64,000 bases of DNA from Lethocerus indicus (GCA_019843655.1 JACDQD010000001.1:45105659-45169658); one strand, 5' to 3'. Positions 1 to 14,459 are shown, counted from the first letter of the stretch. A program made the numbers and translations. The notes: generated by a model from the letters alone, not told the origin.

Positions 1-2849
1 AATTATATATAAACGAGTTTATGAATGTATAACATCGTATTAATAATAACACTGCTTCCCTAGAACAAAACAAGCCCCCGTAGGAATATATTGACAGTGG
101 ACAAAAGCCGAATCGGGAAGAATGCCTTATCGCTTTAGGCCGATCAAGCCTAGTGTAAACTCCAACAGCCTGGAGTAAACATCAATGGGTATGCAAATGA
201 AGTTGAATCAACAACTGGAAGCTCCTCTTCTGAAACAGGCCGGGATTTCCGCGGGTTTTTCTATTATTGCCAATTCTGTTGCCAAGCCGTTTTACATTAC
301 GTCACCTTTATCCAAGAATTCACATCCTCTTGATCTAGAGTTCGTCATTGGGTTTTATAAAAAAAAACCAAGAAATGTAATAAATAATGTACGACTCGAA
401 CGCAGGAATTGACGCCACCGAGAGCCAGGGTAGAATATAACAAAGGAAAAAAAATAATAGAAATTAATAAGGCAGACATTTTATAGGTCTCTAGTTTTGA
501 AATTGAGTTCTATTCTAGAATAATCTGGATCTTCCAGCGAAGTTAAGAAATAGAGTATTACGCTATAGACTAATTCAAAATAATTTAAACCGGTTTCACC
601 GGAGCTTAATGCTGCTTAAGTAGCAAGCCATTGTTCATAAAGATGTTGGGACGAGATTAGTGAAACATCAGTAAATTGCAAATCAGGAATACACGGCGTG
701 ATATTAAATATTGTTTTATTATAAGAACTAAATAGGCTTTGATTTGTGAACGGGTTCCGAAAACGAGTCACGCTGGCTGTTTTGGCCTACGCCCTATTCA
801 TTTCAAAACGCGACGGACCCTAATTATGCGATTCGGCAATACTATACTAACCGATTAGAGTGCGAAAACTGGGTTGGTCGCCGGCCGTTTTGCAAATATT
901 GATACGGTGAAAAGACAGTAAACATTGAAACAGGCGTCAATTCAATGAACATATCTGCTTCGGAAATTATAACGGGACGAACTTCGAAAATCGTTAAAAT
1001 ACGAGAAACAGTTCCAGAAACTTATCTACTGACGAAGTGCTATTGAAGATAAGTATTCCGACCCAAGCTATCGCGGCCCAAAGATTTTATAATTATTTAA
1101 AATTACTTTGTATACAAGAGCAATGAATTTCACGTGTTTACCTGACGTTCGATCTCTATATCTACATCGAAATAAACTCCGTAGTATGTATTTATTGACA
1201 AAATAACATTCCAGAATTGTACTTATAACGACAACGGTTGATTGTACAATGAATAAAAAAGAAAAACTATGTGTTTATATAGTGCATCCGCGATATAAAG
1301 ATTTCGAAAAGGGGGACAGCGTTTTGCAATCTTCTTATAACTGGGTGAGAAGCGTTGGGATGTCGCAAGCCGCGGACCCGAAGTCGAATCGTGCTAAACA
1401 GATGCATCGGTCCAATCGATTTGCATCGGAAAAATCGACGCGGACCCAATGAAGGACTTTGCCGGGGACTTTTCGACGGCATTGAATTCACGACGTCACG
1501 CTTAATGAACTTATTTACCGGCTACTTGGGTGTAAAACGACCCGGTGAATCACACACTTGCGGCGCGGACCGATGCGGGATGCAATCCTTTCCCGGTTTT
1601 TACTCCTGATTTTGTTTTTTCCTTCCCAGCCTCGTGTTCCGGCTTTTCTCTGAAAATTACCGACACGCAATCTCGATTGCATGATGCGACAGATTTATCG
1701 TCCCGTAAAAGAAAAAGAAAAGAGGGGTATCACCTTCGGCAAAAATATGGATCATACAATCTCGGAGAATTATTTCAGTTATCATATTAGTAAACGGATT
1801 ATGTTATATTGTCTTCAAAGAGGAAGCTATCTTGCTGAATACCGATTTATTACCGACGATGTAGTTTTGGTATATTTGTAGGGCGAGGGGACGTTGTGAA
1901 AGATTATTTGGTTCTAAGCTATACCGGCTCTTCTACGCCGATGATAACGACAACGTTATTGCGGTATGTTTTCCCGGATTATTTTCTTTATTCAAAAAAG
2001 ATTCATTATAAATGCCTCCGAAGGCCGACTACAGAGTCCCTACCGTTGTTACTGCAGATAATTCGGATTTATATTTATATTTAATTTATTTTACAACCCG
2101 AATCGAGTCGGAAAATATATTTGTATCGTCGTTCGAATGACCGGTGCCGTTTTTTCGAGTAGGGAAAATAAATTCCAAACCGACATAATTATCGTCGCGA
2201 GCATGCTCCAGAGTCGACTTCGGCGATAATGAATGCCTGCCAGGAGAAAAATTACAACCTCCGGCCGGTTTAAAGGAATACCGGCGATTACATTTTTTAC
2301 CAGGCGAGGCCCTATTATAGCGCAGCCTACTTTTTGACTTTTGAAAGAGAGCGCGGGGATGCGAATCTCTTATAAAGTATAGCCTCGCAGGTCCCTTTCT
2401 AGAGGGAATCTTATCCTAACGCCAAAGACATCCTAACAACTTAGGCTTGGATAAATAGGAAATTTACTTACTTTCCCCAGTTGGGGAAAGCTTCTGCCCG
2501 CTTAATCTAAATATTTTGTTCCCCAAAATAAACAAAAATAAAGCTATTTTGTCTCCTACGATGATCCCTGCTTTCCTTTATACAATCATAAAGTGCTGAA
2601 ACTTCAGTAGGGCAAATTCTATTCTAAATTTTCGCGTTTATCTGAATTCTAAATTTACGCAGGAGGAACCAATATATTTATTAGGAATTTATAAAATTGT
2701 TTCCCTAGCCAGTTTAACAGACCAACCCTGGAGTGTATATGGGACGCCGTCTATTCTAATAGAAGAAAAATATTTTTAAAAAATGATTTTTTGTAATATA
2801 AAAATTTTTCGGTGGTTAATTAGCTAGGATACTTAATTATAGCTAAGTA
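1..2849. other. no gene or known element recognised
   Basis: Short open frames only (longest 84 codons near 1355-1609), overlapping on both strands and without family likeness. No clear splice-linked exons. Confidence 0.6.
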
Positions 2850-3060
2850 CCTAGTTAAGTAAATTTCCGCACCAAACTCAGGGGGGCACCACTAGTTTAT
2901 CCGTGCAAGTGCACCCAACGAATTTTAGACAGTGACAGTTCAGTGAGGATGCCCAAAAAACATCCAAGGTGCCAAATTGAATAAACCTCTGCTGAAGATA
3001 GCGAGCAACCGAAACCGGTCTAACAAAAGACCAAACCAGCGAGAGGAGACAGAAACATAC
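2850..3060 (+). repeat. Penelope-linked tail repeat (copy at 2.9 kb)
   Basis: Contains GTGCAAGTGCACCCAACGAA, GTGAGGATGCCCAAAAAACA, GAAACCGGTCTAACAAAAGA and CCAGCGAGAGGAGACAGAAA, all shared with 34630-35025. Confidence 0.65.
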
Positions 3061-4545
3061 GAAATCTACGGTATTATTATTATATTATATATCTCGGCAG
3101 GGATATTTGAGAAGAGACATAAAAAGCGGTGAAACTGTCTAACTTGAAGAACGAGAAAGCTGGAACCTAATGGCATATTTGGCAGGATGGTGGTGGAGGG
3201 GGAGAAATTAGGAATAATAGTAGGTAGTTGACGAGTGGACAGAGTCAATGTCCTTCTCCTGTGTAACGGGGAACCGACGAGGCTGTAGGCCGTGCCGTCC
3301 TTCGATTGAGTTTACGACATTATTCTATAATTCCGCCGGAAAAATACGCGAAATTAAGGAACGACGGCGGGTAGCCAAAAAACAGAATCAAGGCTGGATC
3401 GGGAACAATAGATTGTACAATCGGTAATACACCAGGTTTCAGTAAAATTGGGCTTTAATAATTATAAAATAATATTTTATATAATATTGTATTATATAAA
3501 ACGTATTAAATAATAAATATAAAAATAATAATTACATATACAAATATTTTATATAATAATTATAAAAGTTATAATAAAGAAGTTTCAAAATTTTATTGTC
3601 AGGCTCGGTGTATGTTGAAAAATAGAATCGCTGGCCGATTTCGATGAGGCCTCCACAGCAACAAAACTGGTTTTGGGCGTTCTTGAAATATTATAAAAGG
3701 TTACCGGGGCCTCTACTCTACTAGTCGGAGCCCATTTTAATAATTACTCCCGAAAATTTAATTCCCACAAACTACCTTGACTAATGTTCTCGATCACTAG
3801 TTTTTGTGTGTTTATGAAGATATTCCTCTGTACGGAGTACCCCTGTCGAATATTATTAATTCCAAATTCTTAATTCCTCTCCTCGTTTACCCATCCATTC
3901 AAACTCCGAATGAAAAGCTTTTTAAGTCTTACTTGTGTTAATCGAAGTTTTTACTTTTTGTATCCCCGAAAATAACGGGGATTCGAGTTTTCATTTATCG
4001 GCCCAATCCTGTGTAACCTCCTTTTTTCCCCTTATCAGCTGTGTACAAACACAGCTAACCCGACCGTGCTCCTCGGGCACAGGTTAGTCAAAGCCCCGAG
4101 GAAGGCGCTCGCGTTTACATCCTAATCTTTATACATTTTGTACATCTGATAAGGCAAACGGAGCAACGCAGAGATCTAGAAACCAGTCGCGAAGCGTCCT
4201 CTGTGCGTTTTATTTCTGAAAAAATTCGAACGAGGCCGACTTCGACTGCGGTTTAATTAATGAGCAGGCGGATTATGTTTCTGGGACGACAGAAAATGTT
4301 CGGGAATTACCTTATTGGAACTATTTACTACAATTTTATTTATTTCTTCCAGCCAGTGTGCCTTTTAACACACCGAGAATAATTTAATACAATTTTAGTC
4401 TTCGTCGAAACATCAGGAGATGTTTCGTACCGATTTCACACTTATTTATCGCTAAACGAAGTTATAAACTTGCCTTGGAAGTTTTAAATTTAATTAATCT
4501 ATGACAACAGATCACAACTATTGCTTACGACCAAATTAATAATTT

Positions 4546-4965
4546 ACAACTGTATTTTAAAACCTATCTGGGCGTTCGGAATTGAGTTCTGGGGATCCAC
4601 CGAGCCTTGTAACTCCTACAAAATTCAATCGTTGCGATCTGTAATCCTTAGGAAAATTCTTATGTTCCTAACCGCACGATACATTCCGATTTGAAAGTCC
4701 CGTTCTTCATGAATTTATCGGCTTCCCGAAATAAATCCTTCCGTTCAAAACTATCCCATCAATCCAGATTTGAGCACTCCACGCGCCACCTTCCTGAAAA
4801 TCTCGAGCGCCGCCTTAAGAGGCCACATGATTTCCTATCTAGTATGGGCTGGAACGAGAGTAAAATCAATCGGTGGATTTTCCGTCAAAGGTACATTTGC
4901 ATTGTCAAATCGCACTGTCACTAAATATAACTTTAAAAAATTGTAGTCCTGACGAAAATGAAAAT
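4546..4965 (+). mobile_element. jockey-type LINE 3' end (family A copy 1)
   Basis: Reading from 4546 gives ILKPIWAFGIEFWGST, then KIQSLRSVILRKILMF, the familiar C-terminal reverse-transcriptase region of jockey-like LINEs. A frameshift near 4690 continues as DLKVPFF...SKLSHQSRFEHSTRHL, LPENLERRLKRPHDF and a stop. The end has the family's 3' sequence (CACTGTCACTAAATATAACT and a T/A-rich tail). It is 5' truncated. Confidence 0.8.
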
Positions 4966-5339
4966 AAAAAATACATCTTTAAAATGCGGGCCGAACTGAG
5001 TTCTCTAGTTCAACGGTCTGACCCCATTAAAATCCAATGCAGATTCTTCCGCAAAAGAGCAGTAACTTCTGGCATTTGACCATAGATTTTATCTCCGTTG
5101 GTAATCGTGGATTGCCAGGCTCACCGTTGCTAACGGTGTGGGCTTTCGCCCGAGAATTCATTGCCAGAACTGGTGGATATTGTCACCCTGGCGACTTTCT
5201 AACCAATTGGGAGAAATCTCCTAAAGTCGGAAGGACTGATAGTGTCGATGGCGAGAATCTCCTACAGACCGAGAAGATTCATAGGCCAGAGACGTGTAAG
5301 CCGTCGATGGATATATCCGTCGGGTGGATAACGGATGGG

Positions 5340-5600
5340 TAACCGAGAGGGGAGATTCAATGAGTGAATTAGGATGAGGAGTGAGACGGGAATGAAACAT
5401 TAGCGACAGGGATTTCATAAATTCGTCAAGTGTTGGTATGTTCTCGCGGTGAACGGTGCAATTCGAAACATACAGGGGAGTATGGATGGGTCGAAGGACT
5501 TTCGATCGGAATCTCTGGATGCGAGCGATGTCGAATGTCCCGGCACAGTTCTATGCCTTATGTCCACGTCGTTCAAGATAAGTTCAAAGGACGAAAACTC
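5340..5600 (+). repeat. dispersed repeat B, copy 1
   Basis: GATTCAATGAGTGAATTAGG, ATGAAACATTAGCGACAGGG, ATTCGTCAAGTGTTGGTATG and TCTCTGGATGCGAGCGATGT align with 25915-26110 and partly with 33715-33870. Open frames across it look incidental. Confidence 0.6.
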
Positions 5601-5719
5601 TGGAGCAAGGGATCGAACGATCTCGACCGTAGTTCAAAGCTCCGACCAAATCCGAGCAAGAAAAATGCAGATTAGTCCCCCCCTTCAATTACTCGGTGCA
5701 TGGATAGGGTCGTAAACAG

Positions 5720-7560
5720 GATTGTGTACAGGAGAACCAGATTTTATAGATTTTAGATTCTGTTTAAGCAGGTGGTAAGAAAAAATGAAAAGAATTATCT
5801 CATAGAAATTTTGAATGGGTGTGATGTTCAAAATCTTCGCAGACCCTCAAATATCTCGTAAATTATATTACATATTAATACAATTAAATATTTTCCGGCC
5901 TTTCATCTCCCGAACCAGCTCGGTTTTCGTTCGCTCGTACATTTCTCATATTTCCTAAGTTACAAACCCGGCCATATCGTTATATTTTTATTTTATTAAA
6001 ACAAGAAGAGAATGCATAATGCGTTTGTTCACCTTGGAAAATTGCTGTGGCGATACGTCAATTCAATTTGCATATTAATATTTGTTTTTTATTCTGGGCC
6101 CCGCTCCGTTTAGTCCTTAGACTAATCTGACGTAACACCGGTTCAATTAATAACAGCCATAGTTGACTTTTTAATTCGCGCTGTAAGTAAAAACATTCTT
6201 TTTTTCTTGCAATCTAGAGAAATTAATTAAATACCATCTAAACTCGCTGATTTTTTGCATAGACAGGTTTCGCCTGTTCGCCTCAGTTCCCTTCAATGGC
6301 TCTCGGCCCACCTAAGAAGCCGGCGAGCAGACCAAATGGATTGTCGCAAGAATAATTCCAAACCCTCGCAGACCGCATCGAGGTGTTCGAAAATAAAATA
6401 AGTATATTGTAGTTTAGTTGCTCGCGCTGCTGATGATGCTAATTCAGAAATAGGAAAACAATGAAAGTGACGGTGGATACTCGAGTAATGGGATGAAAGT
6501 CCTTCTTTTATGATAGGTCCTCTAGTTTAAATACAGACTGTTCCTATTTCAGAAATGAAAAAATGCAGTACAATTATCATTATATCGGAGCACACACTGT
6601 AAATAAACTGATGCCAGCTTAATTCAATATGCGCCCGCATTTAATTGAACCAGCTGTTAACATACTAGTATTCCAATGTTACACCAGAGAATAATTACAT
6701 AGCTAACCTGTTATTATTGTCAAGGTAAGGCTAACTTTTTGAAACCTTTAAGCACTCAGTGAACAGCATTGAGTACTTATATAAGAGCAGTGCCTTGCTT
6801 CTTGAACTCCCGAAGCGTAATTTGCTTTGATATATGAAAGGTCGTGTACTCTATAAATAAGATAATGTAATATTACTTTGGTGTACATATATATGTATAT
6901 TTATATATAACGGAAATGAAGTGAGTGCGATAAGTTTTGTTAATTATTTGAAATAAGCTTTATCGTTTCTATTTATTATTAAATTTCTTCGGATATATTT
7001 TCATCTCTGACAGAGTTGGTTCCTAAGTTGATACGAGAATATTACATAGTATTACATCGAGTTGTCCGTGGTCGTACCTGGGAATCGGGAGCTGTTTCGA
7101 CTGTCCGAGGACTCTTCTTATAAAAACGGTAATCGTTGTTACCTCGCCACGCGAGTCGTTAACATCGGACGTTGGTTTTCCGACGTTTAACCTTTCTCAT
7201 TTTGTTTTTCTGTTTTCTGTTCCGGTGTTTTTTCAACGTTACGTGCGTCCGACCGGCGAGTAATGAAAGGGCGCGAGGGAGTTCCCACCGCATTATTGTC
7301 CAGGGACATTACGACTCTGTTCACTATTTATCCCTAATGTCCCCCCGTCAGACATCACCGGTAAATCGGCTGTCTTCTGTCGTCAAATGAACAGTATTCG
7401 ACCTAAGCTGACCGCTGGAAATGGAATAAAGAGAAATCGCATTTGAGAGAGGTATATTATTGAGAATAATAGAAACATCCGCGTTACTAGACTGGATTAT
7501 TGGGGATTATAAAAGTTCGTACCCGATTTGAAACTAAATTAAATACAACCTATTTCGTGA
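5720..7560. other. no gene recognised
   Basis: AT-rich spacer with (TA)-like patches near 6890. A 72-codon frame at 7172-7390 begins with a hydrophobic run but lacks other support. Confidence 0.55.
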
Positions 7561-7573
7561 AAAATAGTATTTA

Positions 7574-8140
7574 TTAATCAATAATGTATTCTCCATAATT
7601 TTCTATAACTGTCTCCCAAGTTTTACAAGATTTTGAATTCCTCCTTTTTAGAAACTGCGTGGTTTCTCTTCAAAGTAAGTCGTAAGGTAGTTTTTGACTT
7701 ATTCCATAGAATTTCTCACCATTCAAATTATTTTTCAGAGAACGGAATAGATGAAAATTTGACTTTTTGATTTGACCTTTCGTTGGACGTTTTGCTTTGA
7801 TTGCAACATTGAGTTGGCCGAAATGCAGTCGAATCGTCATCATTTAGTCTCTCGGCAATCTTATCAGTGGCGGTCTTATCAGTGGTAAATCATTCGCGGG
7901 TAAAGTCACTAAATCGCGGATAAAGTCATTATCAATAACCGGAAGGTCGCAGTTTATCGTTTAGAATTAAGTCATCCTTTCGAAATCGACCAAACCACTT
8001 TTTATCTTTCCACGATTAAAGGACAAAAATAGCTCTCTCTGGAGCGAGAGCACGATCCACCATATAAGTGTCTCGAATAGTTTTCGTTGGTAACTTTAAC
8101 TCTCAACCCTTTTTTAAATTCATGTAACGTAACATGACGC
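7574..8140 (-). mobile_element. mariner-family transposase remnant with internal deletion
   Basis: Read on the minus strand, 8140-7830 shows N-terminal mariner features in shifted frames: LHEFKKG, then WFGRFRKDDLILND, then KIAERLNDDDSTA. Soon after, 7750-7574 gives the transposase end: LFRSLKNNLNGEKF and ETVIENYGEYIID followed by a stop. The central part with the DD34D catalytic residues is missing, and there are several stops and frameshifts. I did not locate terminal inverted repeats with certainty. Confidence 0.75.
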
Positions 8141-8289
8141 AAAAGTAACTTTTCATTTTCCATTTTTAATATTAACCCTGCACAGATATTAAGAAAATAA
8201 TAAACATTTTCTTATGATTATTTTCATTTCATAACCTAATATCGACTTCTACAATTGTCACAAGTCTTCTTACTTCCATGACTCCAATT

Positions 8290-8485
8290 TATTGATTCGA
8301 CAGCTCTCCTCGCGTCACCTTCCTGAAATATCCTGCACCGCCTTAAGAGGAAATCCACGTGATATCCTCAGGGCTGGAGCGGGTGTACCATCGATCGGTG
8401 GATTCTCCGTCAAAAGTACATTCGTGTTATCGAATTCCACTGACACTAAATATAATTTTAAAAATTGTATTCCTAACATACAAAA
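8290..8485 (+). mobile_element. LINE 3' end (family A copy 2)
   Basis: Shares CGTCACCTTCCTGAAA, CGCCTTAAGAGGAAA and the CTAAATATAATTTTAAAAAT end with the copy at 4546-4965. Only the last about 200 bases are present, with stops. Confidence 0.65.
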
Positions 8486-9299
8486 AAAAATTGTCATATA
8501 ATAATATCTAATAACGGAGCAGGTTCTTGAATTTAACAATGGTAGAATATAATAGAATTGGCGCGGTTTGAAAGGTCGTCCCCCTACCGGGATGAGGTTA
8601 GGCCAATACGACAGAACGACACGGACCGTGGCTCGCGACCGCATTGGACCCAACGGGATATCAGGCATCGCGTAACGTTTAAATAAATTGTTACGCTAGC
8701 CGGATTATTCCAAGAAAAAAAAGGCTTATTTTTAAAAGGTACCGCGAAATCGATTTTAAAATAAGAAAAAAACTGTTTCGAGTTATACGGGAATCCCTTG
8801 ATTTGTGCGGTTAATGGATCCTTGAGTTGTACCGCATATTACAAAAGTAAACTATTATTATTTACAAAAAAATAATTATGATTCCTGAAAATGTTTACAA
8901 AAAATACCTTGTAGAGACGGACAGCAGGCAGTCCGTCCGCGTCCGTCGCTTCGGGACGAAGGCCCTGTCATGAATCTCCAACACTTCTAAAGGTTTGCGC
9001 CGTTAAAATAGGCGCACAAATTAAAACTTATACCGCATTTCTCAAGCGATGGGATCAAACATTTTATGGGCATTAATTATGACTTTTTATTTTTATTTCA
9101 AGTCGGGACTACAATTTTTAAAATTATATTTAGAACATGGCAGAGATTAACGTAACACGATAATCGAGGTACGCAATAGCCTTAATTGCTTGTTAATTAA
9201 ACGTTACAATTCTTACGATGCAAATTAAACGAAAGTCGGGGTGTGAAGAATTTATACTCATTTAACGCTAATTTAAATCTTTCTTTTTTATTCTAAGTT

Positions 9300-9505
9300 A
9301 CCAGAATTTTAAAAATTATATTTAGTGATAGTGCGATTCGATAACACAAACCTACTTTTGACAGACTCGATGATTGAAACGCTGGTATTCCTGATCCAGC
9401 ACTTACTAGAGTGAGGAAATCACGCGGCCATTTCCTCTCATAGTGGTGCTCGAGATTTCCAGTTAGGGATTTTTCAACGCCGGGAGCGCTGTCGAATCGA
9501 AGCAT
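9300..9505 (-). mobile_element. LINE 3' end (family A copy 3, reversed)
   Basis: Minus strand reads MLRFDSAPGVEKSL, then GNLEHHYERKWPRDFLTLV and a 3' tail ACTAAATATAATTTTTAAAA, matching the other family A ends. Confidence 0.65.
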
Positions 9506-10017
9506 TAATTAAAACTAATAATATTAACGGAAACCGGCCTTAGGACCAAAGATCCAATCGGCGCTAACACTCGAAGATCCCAGACTGTCGTAAAATGCTT
9601 CCCCTTTGACCGCTCATGTCTCCTATTTCATAGACGTCGACAGAACAAAGGAAGCGAACCCCGAGGTGTGGGCTTTCGGTATTACCGAGGGAGTGGTTCT
9701 TTAGTCTAAGTCGGCGTGTAATTGTTCCACACGCGGGACCCGATTAATGCGAGACGGGGTCGCGGGTTCCCCGGATCCTATAACACCGGTTTGCCCCCTC
9801 AAGAGATGAGGCGGAAAATCGAACAACTAATTTATGAATATTGGATGTTTTTATGGGCGAACGCTGAACGACCGGTTCAGTGTCTGGAGTTTGACGCACA
9901 CAAGGTCAAGGTATAAGATCGTAAACGAATCGTTTTGAATTGGGAACAATACGATTCCGATTTTCCCAATTATTCGACCTCATGTTGTAATATGTCTCTT
10001 CCAGAGATCAAATTAAT

Positions 10018-10021
<4 letters not shown>

Positions 10022-10072
<51 letters not shown>

Positions 10073-10077
10073 CATTA
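10022..10077. repeat. (TA)n microsatellite
   Basis: Uninterrupted AT dinucleotides for about 55 bases. Confidence 0.97.
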
Positions 10078-11547
10078 AAAAAGTTAGTGGAATCAGATGG
10101 GGTACGTAATTGCGTTAGATATGATGCTTTTCAACTTTCGAACTCTCGTATACTTCATTTTAGAGAAATTTTTATTTAAAATCGGTGATTTGCACGTCAG
10201 TTCTGGCGGGTGACTCCGAGTAGTGATGAAATTTCAATAGCTGCTTTTCACAATTCACGTCCAACGAAGAAGTCATGTAAGGAGCCCGGCGTTGTCGGAG
10301 TAGATATTAAATATGACATTTGGCGCTTGGGTAACAGGCGGAAGAAAACACGCTTGGCGTTCGGGCCGGATGTGAATTCCTTGAATAAATAATTTAAAAG
10401 GTTCAGAAGAGTTTAGAAAAATAAATTGGCGATTTAAGATATCAGTGAGGGATTGAAAGGCGCTCAAGCCTATATTAAGCTTAGCCTCGAATTAACCGGG
10501 TCAAGGCTAGGCCGAAAGGGGTGGATACGGATAGAGGAAAGGAAACTGTCATCTCTCGCTCATCGGGCAAACTAACTCTCCGAACAAGCGACAGGCGACA
10601 GAAAATTACAGTAGTTTTGCCGGAAACGGGATAAAATCTCAAATTCAGATAGGACATTACGTTTGTAATAGTCGAATAGTGTGCGGGAAGGATAGGTCCT
10701 CGAGCAATTGGGGGCGGTTCAGATATTTACTTTAATCAAAATCCTTTTTCCATCAGCGAAGTCTGTCCATACTGAATCGAACGTTTTCTCACCGTCCATT
10801 ATCATTATAATCTCCCAATACGAGTTGAGCACAGCATTTTTTGATCTAGATATGTCGCCATGCTGGAATTTTCCCCAGGACTGCAGGTCCTGAAGAGGGC
10901 CAAAAGAAAGATATTAGTATAGTGAATCCGTTCGTAAATTTATTTTTTTTTACATTCCAAGAATTGTTTTCGGATATATGCCCCGTTTTATCTTGAGTCA
11001 AGAAAACTCCCCCCTAAACCGTTACGCCATCCGAACAAACACACGGTGGCAAATAGGGGGTGTCTATTTTTAGACCCAGAATCGTATCGGCCCGCTGGCA
11101 CCTTCCTGAAATCCGCCGGTACAGACCGGTAGGCGGCGGGCCCGCTTATCTACCTTTTGAACTCAATCCCGCTAATCTCACCTCGACGGTAGCTCTCGGT
11201 TAAAGCAATATGATGAAAAGACCTTACAGAATTCAGACCGAGTTAATTTTAGAAACCTGTTCGGGAAGTATCCGCTCTGTACTGCCATTACACTCATATC
11301 TCAACATCCGTAAATATTCATTTAGAAAGGCCCGTGGGTCTTTTCTTGTATTTTGTATTGTACAAAATATTGTACACTTTTTCAAACTTTTTATACTGTA
11401 CACTCTATGTCTATTTAATGAAAAATATTTGTAATTTGTAGCTAAACTTCTATCAAGTACTTGATTTCGAAACAAACCGAAAGTTTTTTTTATAATCTAA
11501 TATTTCATTTTCAAATAACCGCGTAAATTATACTTTACGAGGATACG

Positions 11548-11695
11548 AGGAAAAGTGTCCCTAACGAAGATTCAGGGGTAGAAACCGACGGTAATAATGT
11601 GGCCACGATCATGATCAATAAATTGGTTCAGAATTAAAGATTAAAGAACCAGTCACCAGTCATTCTGAAGAGCAAACCTTCACACTGTCACACAT
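11548..11695 (+). repeat. dispersed repeat G, copy 1
   Basis: GAGGAAAAGTGTCCCTAACG, AAGATTCAGGGGTAGAAACC and AAGAACCAGTCACCAGTCAT align with 40655-40800. Confidence 0.55.
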
Positions 11696-12784
11696 ATGAC
11701 CGTATTCCAAACATTCGACGACCGTTCGGATGTCTCAATTTAATTACAGCCAATCGGTGAAATATACTTAACTCACGCGTCTCCACTAATCTACTGACGA
11801 AACGCTCCTGAAAATGTTAGCACTGTCACTGCGCTCTTACTGTATTTTTATTGGTGAAGGAAAAGAATGACAGTTCTAGAGTCCCTCTAGAATTTTCCAC
11901 TCAGGATTTATAGTCCTAAGCCGTTATCACTTGTACCAACAATTACACTTCTTGATAACCTTAAGCGAAAATAATAATGAACGTAGGTCAGGTATAATTA
12001 ATACATCGCTACCGATGGGTTTTTCCTCTACCACTAATACAAACATTTTTAATAAGCTTTCATCGATAGCACGCGGTTGATGATAGACAAGGAAAAAAGA
12101 AATAAAATTATTTCTGAGTGTAGGGGGCCCCACCAATAAATTACCGCCTCCGTAATTGTTTGAATTACAACGGCCCAATTGTTCTACATTAGGGGGGCGC
12201 AGTCGGAAGTTGGGGAAGGAATTATCCGGATCGACGTAACTTTGGAGTTAACGAAATTATTTAAGACGGCGGTCAGCGAGAGTTTGCAGATCCTGCTTTA
12301 TATCCTCACCGAGGGTTCGGCTTTCCGCCACTCTCCTACTTACTCGGATATATGAGCTCCGAGAGAAATTTCGAAGAGACTACCTTTATTCAATTTCGAC
12401 ACGTGCCAATTTCGGTTTTCCGTCAATAATATTCCTAAATAATTGCATTTAGGAATCCTGACCGATGCACATAACTATCCGTAATGTTGATAATTTTAGC
12501 CCAAACTAATAACGTAAGATAACGTTAGCCTTATATATTTACATTATTATGGACGCTGCTACCGGAATACTTCATTGGCAGGAAGTCGCAATATACACCG
12601 GTAAAAGGCCGAAATCATTGATCAAAAATATACGCATTTATTTTACTATCGTTTCTTGTACAATTATTTTATTTTATCTTCTTCATTTCATTTATATTTT
12701 TTAACTACTGGTACGCTTTTCTTCATCCTGCCAAAATCCATATTTCAATAAACGTTTACAGTACAATTATATACATGTACAAAA

Positions 12785-12910
12785 TTAACACTTAAAAATT
12801 GTAGGAAGTATTTGTCTTATTGGCTATATATGGAAAATAATGCATTTGCGAACTCTCTTTTAGCTCCGTCGATGATGAACGACCGAGCCGTGCCTCGGAA
12901 TGATGTCCAT
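12785..12910 (+). repeat. dispersed repeat F, copy 1
   Basis: AAAATTGTAGGAAGTATTTG, TTATTGGCTATATATGGAAA and GCTCCGTCGATGATGAACGA align with 15225-15345. Confidence 0.55.
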
Positions 12911-14459
12911 GTTAATGAATCATCCCCACAAATTCACGGTTGCCATCAGAGCACGAACATTCGCCGGGATGGTTGATTTCGATTACGACCAGACGATGGA
13001 ATGAATAAGCCCAAAGAATAATTTTTTTTTCCTACTAATCAACCATAATTATCGGTCACAATCCTCTAGCGTGATTGCTAATTTTTGAGTCTGACATATA
13101 TAACATTTTAATCCCCGGAATTTGTCTCGAAAGTTGGATTAATGTATATTTGTTTGTTAAACGCGGTATTATTCTGTATTGAAATGCGCGCCCAATTAAA
13201 GCCGGACTGAATGTTTGAAACGTCGAAAAATCACCGAAGTTACGGTTTTGACTTTGATTCGGGTCATAATAATTAAAAGGAATGCTTTGTCCGTCTCGCG
13301 TGTCTCGTCTGAATGAAGCCCAGAGGCGGGCGTCTTGTCGTTTAAAACGAAAGGTCCGATATAAATAAATACATTTTTATATAAACAATCGCGCGATAAC
13401 GGGAATCGTAACACTCGACAATATTCAATGTCACAAAGAACGTGTATTACAGCCGCTGACCTAATTACACTCGAACGGTTATTTCCCAACAGTTGAATTT
13501 ACACTTGTTTACAGCGTAACCCGTTTACCTCAAAAGTTCGTTTACGTTAAAAGTAAACACCTAACTTAATTTAACACGTAATTTTACGCGGGCCCCGATG
13601 TTCAAAAGCCGAGCGCTTGTGCCGTATAGCTAGTACTTATCCAAAAGCCTTTAGTCCTAATTCGGACAGTTAACGCCGTTTGTGCTAGATACTTTTTTCT
13701 TTTATTTTAATTCGGGACACTGAAGGAAGATTGATGCAGAGCGAAGGTTAAGATTTGGGCAAAGAATTGTGAAGAAAGCGACCTCGGCTTAAGCCCCGCA
13801 ACTCGAGTGGGGATTCCGCGAGCATTGTCTCGGCGCCATTTATATAGGAAAGGAACTTTTTATTGTTGACTAGCTCATTTAGATATAGCGGTTCTTTCCC
13901 GAATCGGTCGGGTCGGAGGACGCTCTAGATAAAAGCGAGAAATTTATGGATCTAAACCCGAGTGGAAAACCCCAATAGCGTCGCTTTTATTTATGAGCAA
14001 TAATAATTCGGTCTCCTGATTCGCTCACAAGTACATCACATTTTATTTGAATTAATTAGTAGTCAGGGCTTATTCCAGAGATCTTCTCAGTGTCACGTCA
14101 TTTATGGCATAAATTCTAGTGGGGCTTCCGCCTTATGGGCAATGTCTCTCTCGCTCTGAACTGTTATTACCTCTGGTGAGTTTAAAGACGAAATATTATT
14201 TAAAAAATGTAAACGATCATAGTCGAAATGTACAATTAATATGTATGAAGGCGTATATCGAATTGTTTCAGAAATATAGAAAATATTTTCGTCTCGTCGA
14301 AACCTACGTAATTTGACGTAAAAAAATTAAATATTTTAAATTCTCGTGAACAATTACTATTAAGTAAGGTAAAAGACGTTCTTGATATTACACGGTAAAT
14401 TTTTTTCTCAACATTCTTTCGTCGTGTAAATCATTGTTATCGACAGCTGAGGGGCTTAG

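Noticed and set aside
7172..7390. 72-codon frame starting with a signal-peptide-like hydrophobic run
   Set aside because: T-rich DNA gives Phe/Leu runs by chance; the rest of the peptide shows no feature.
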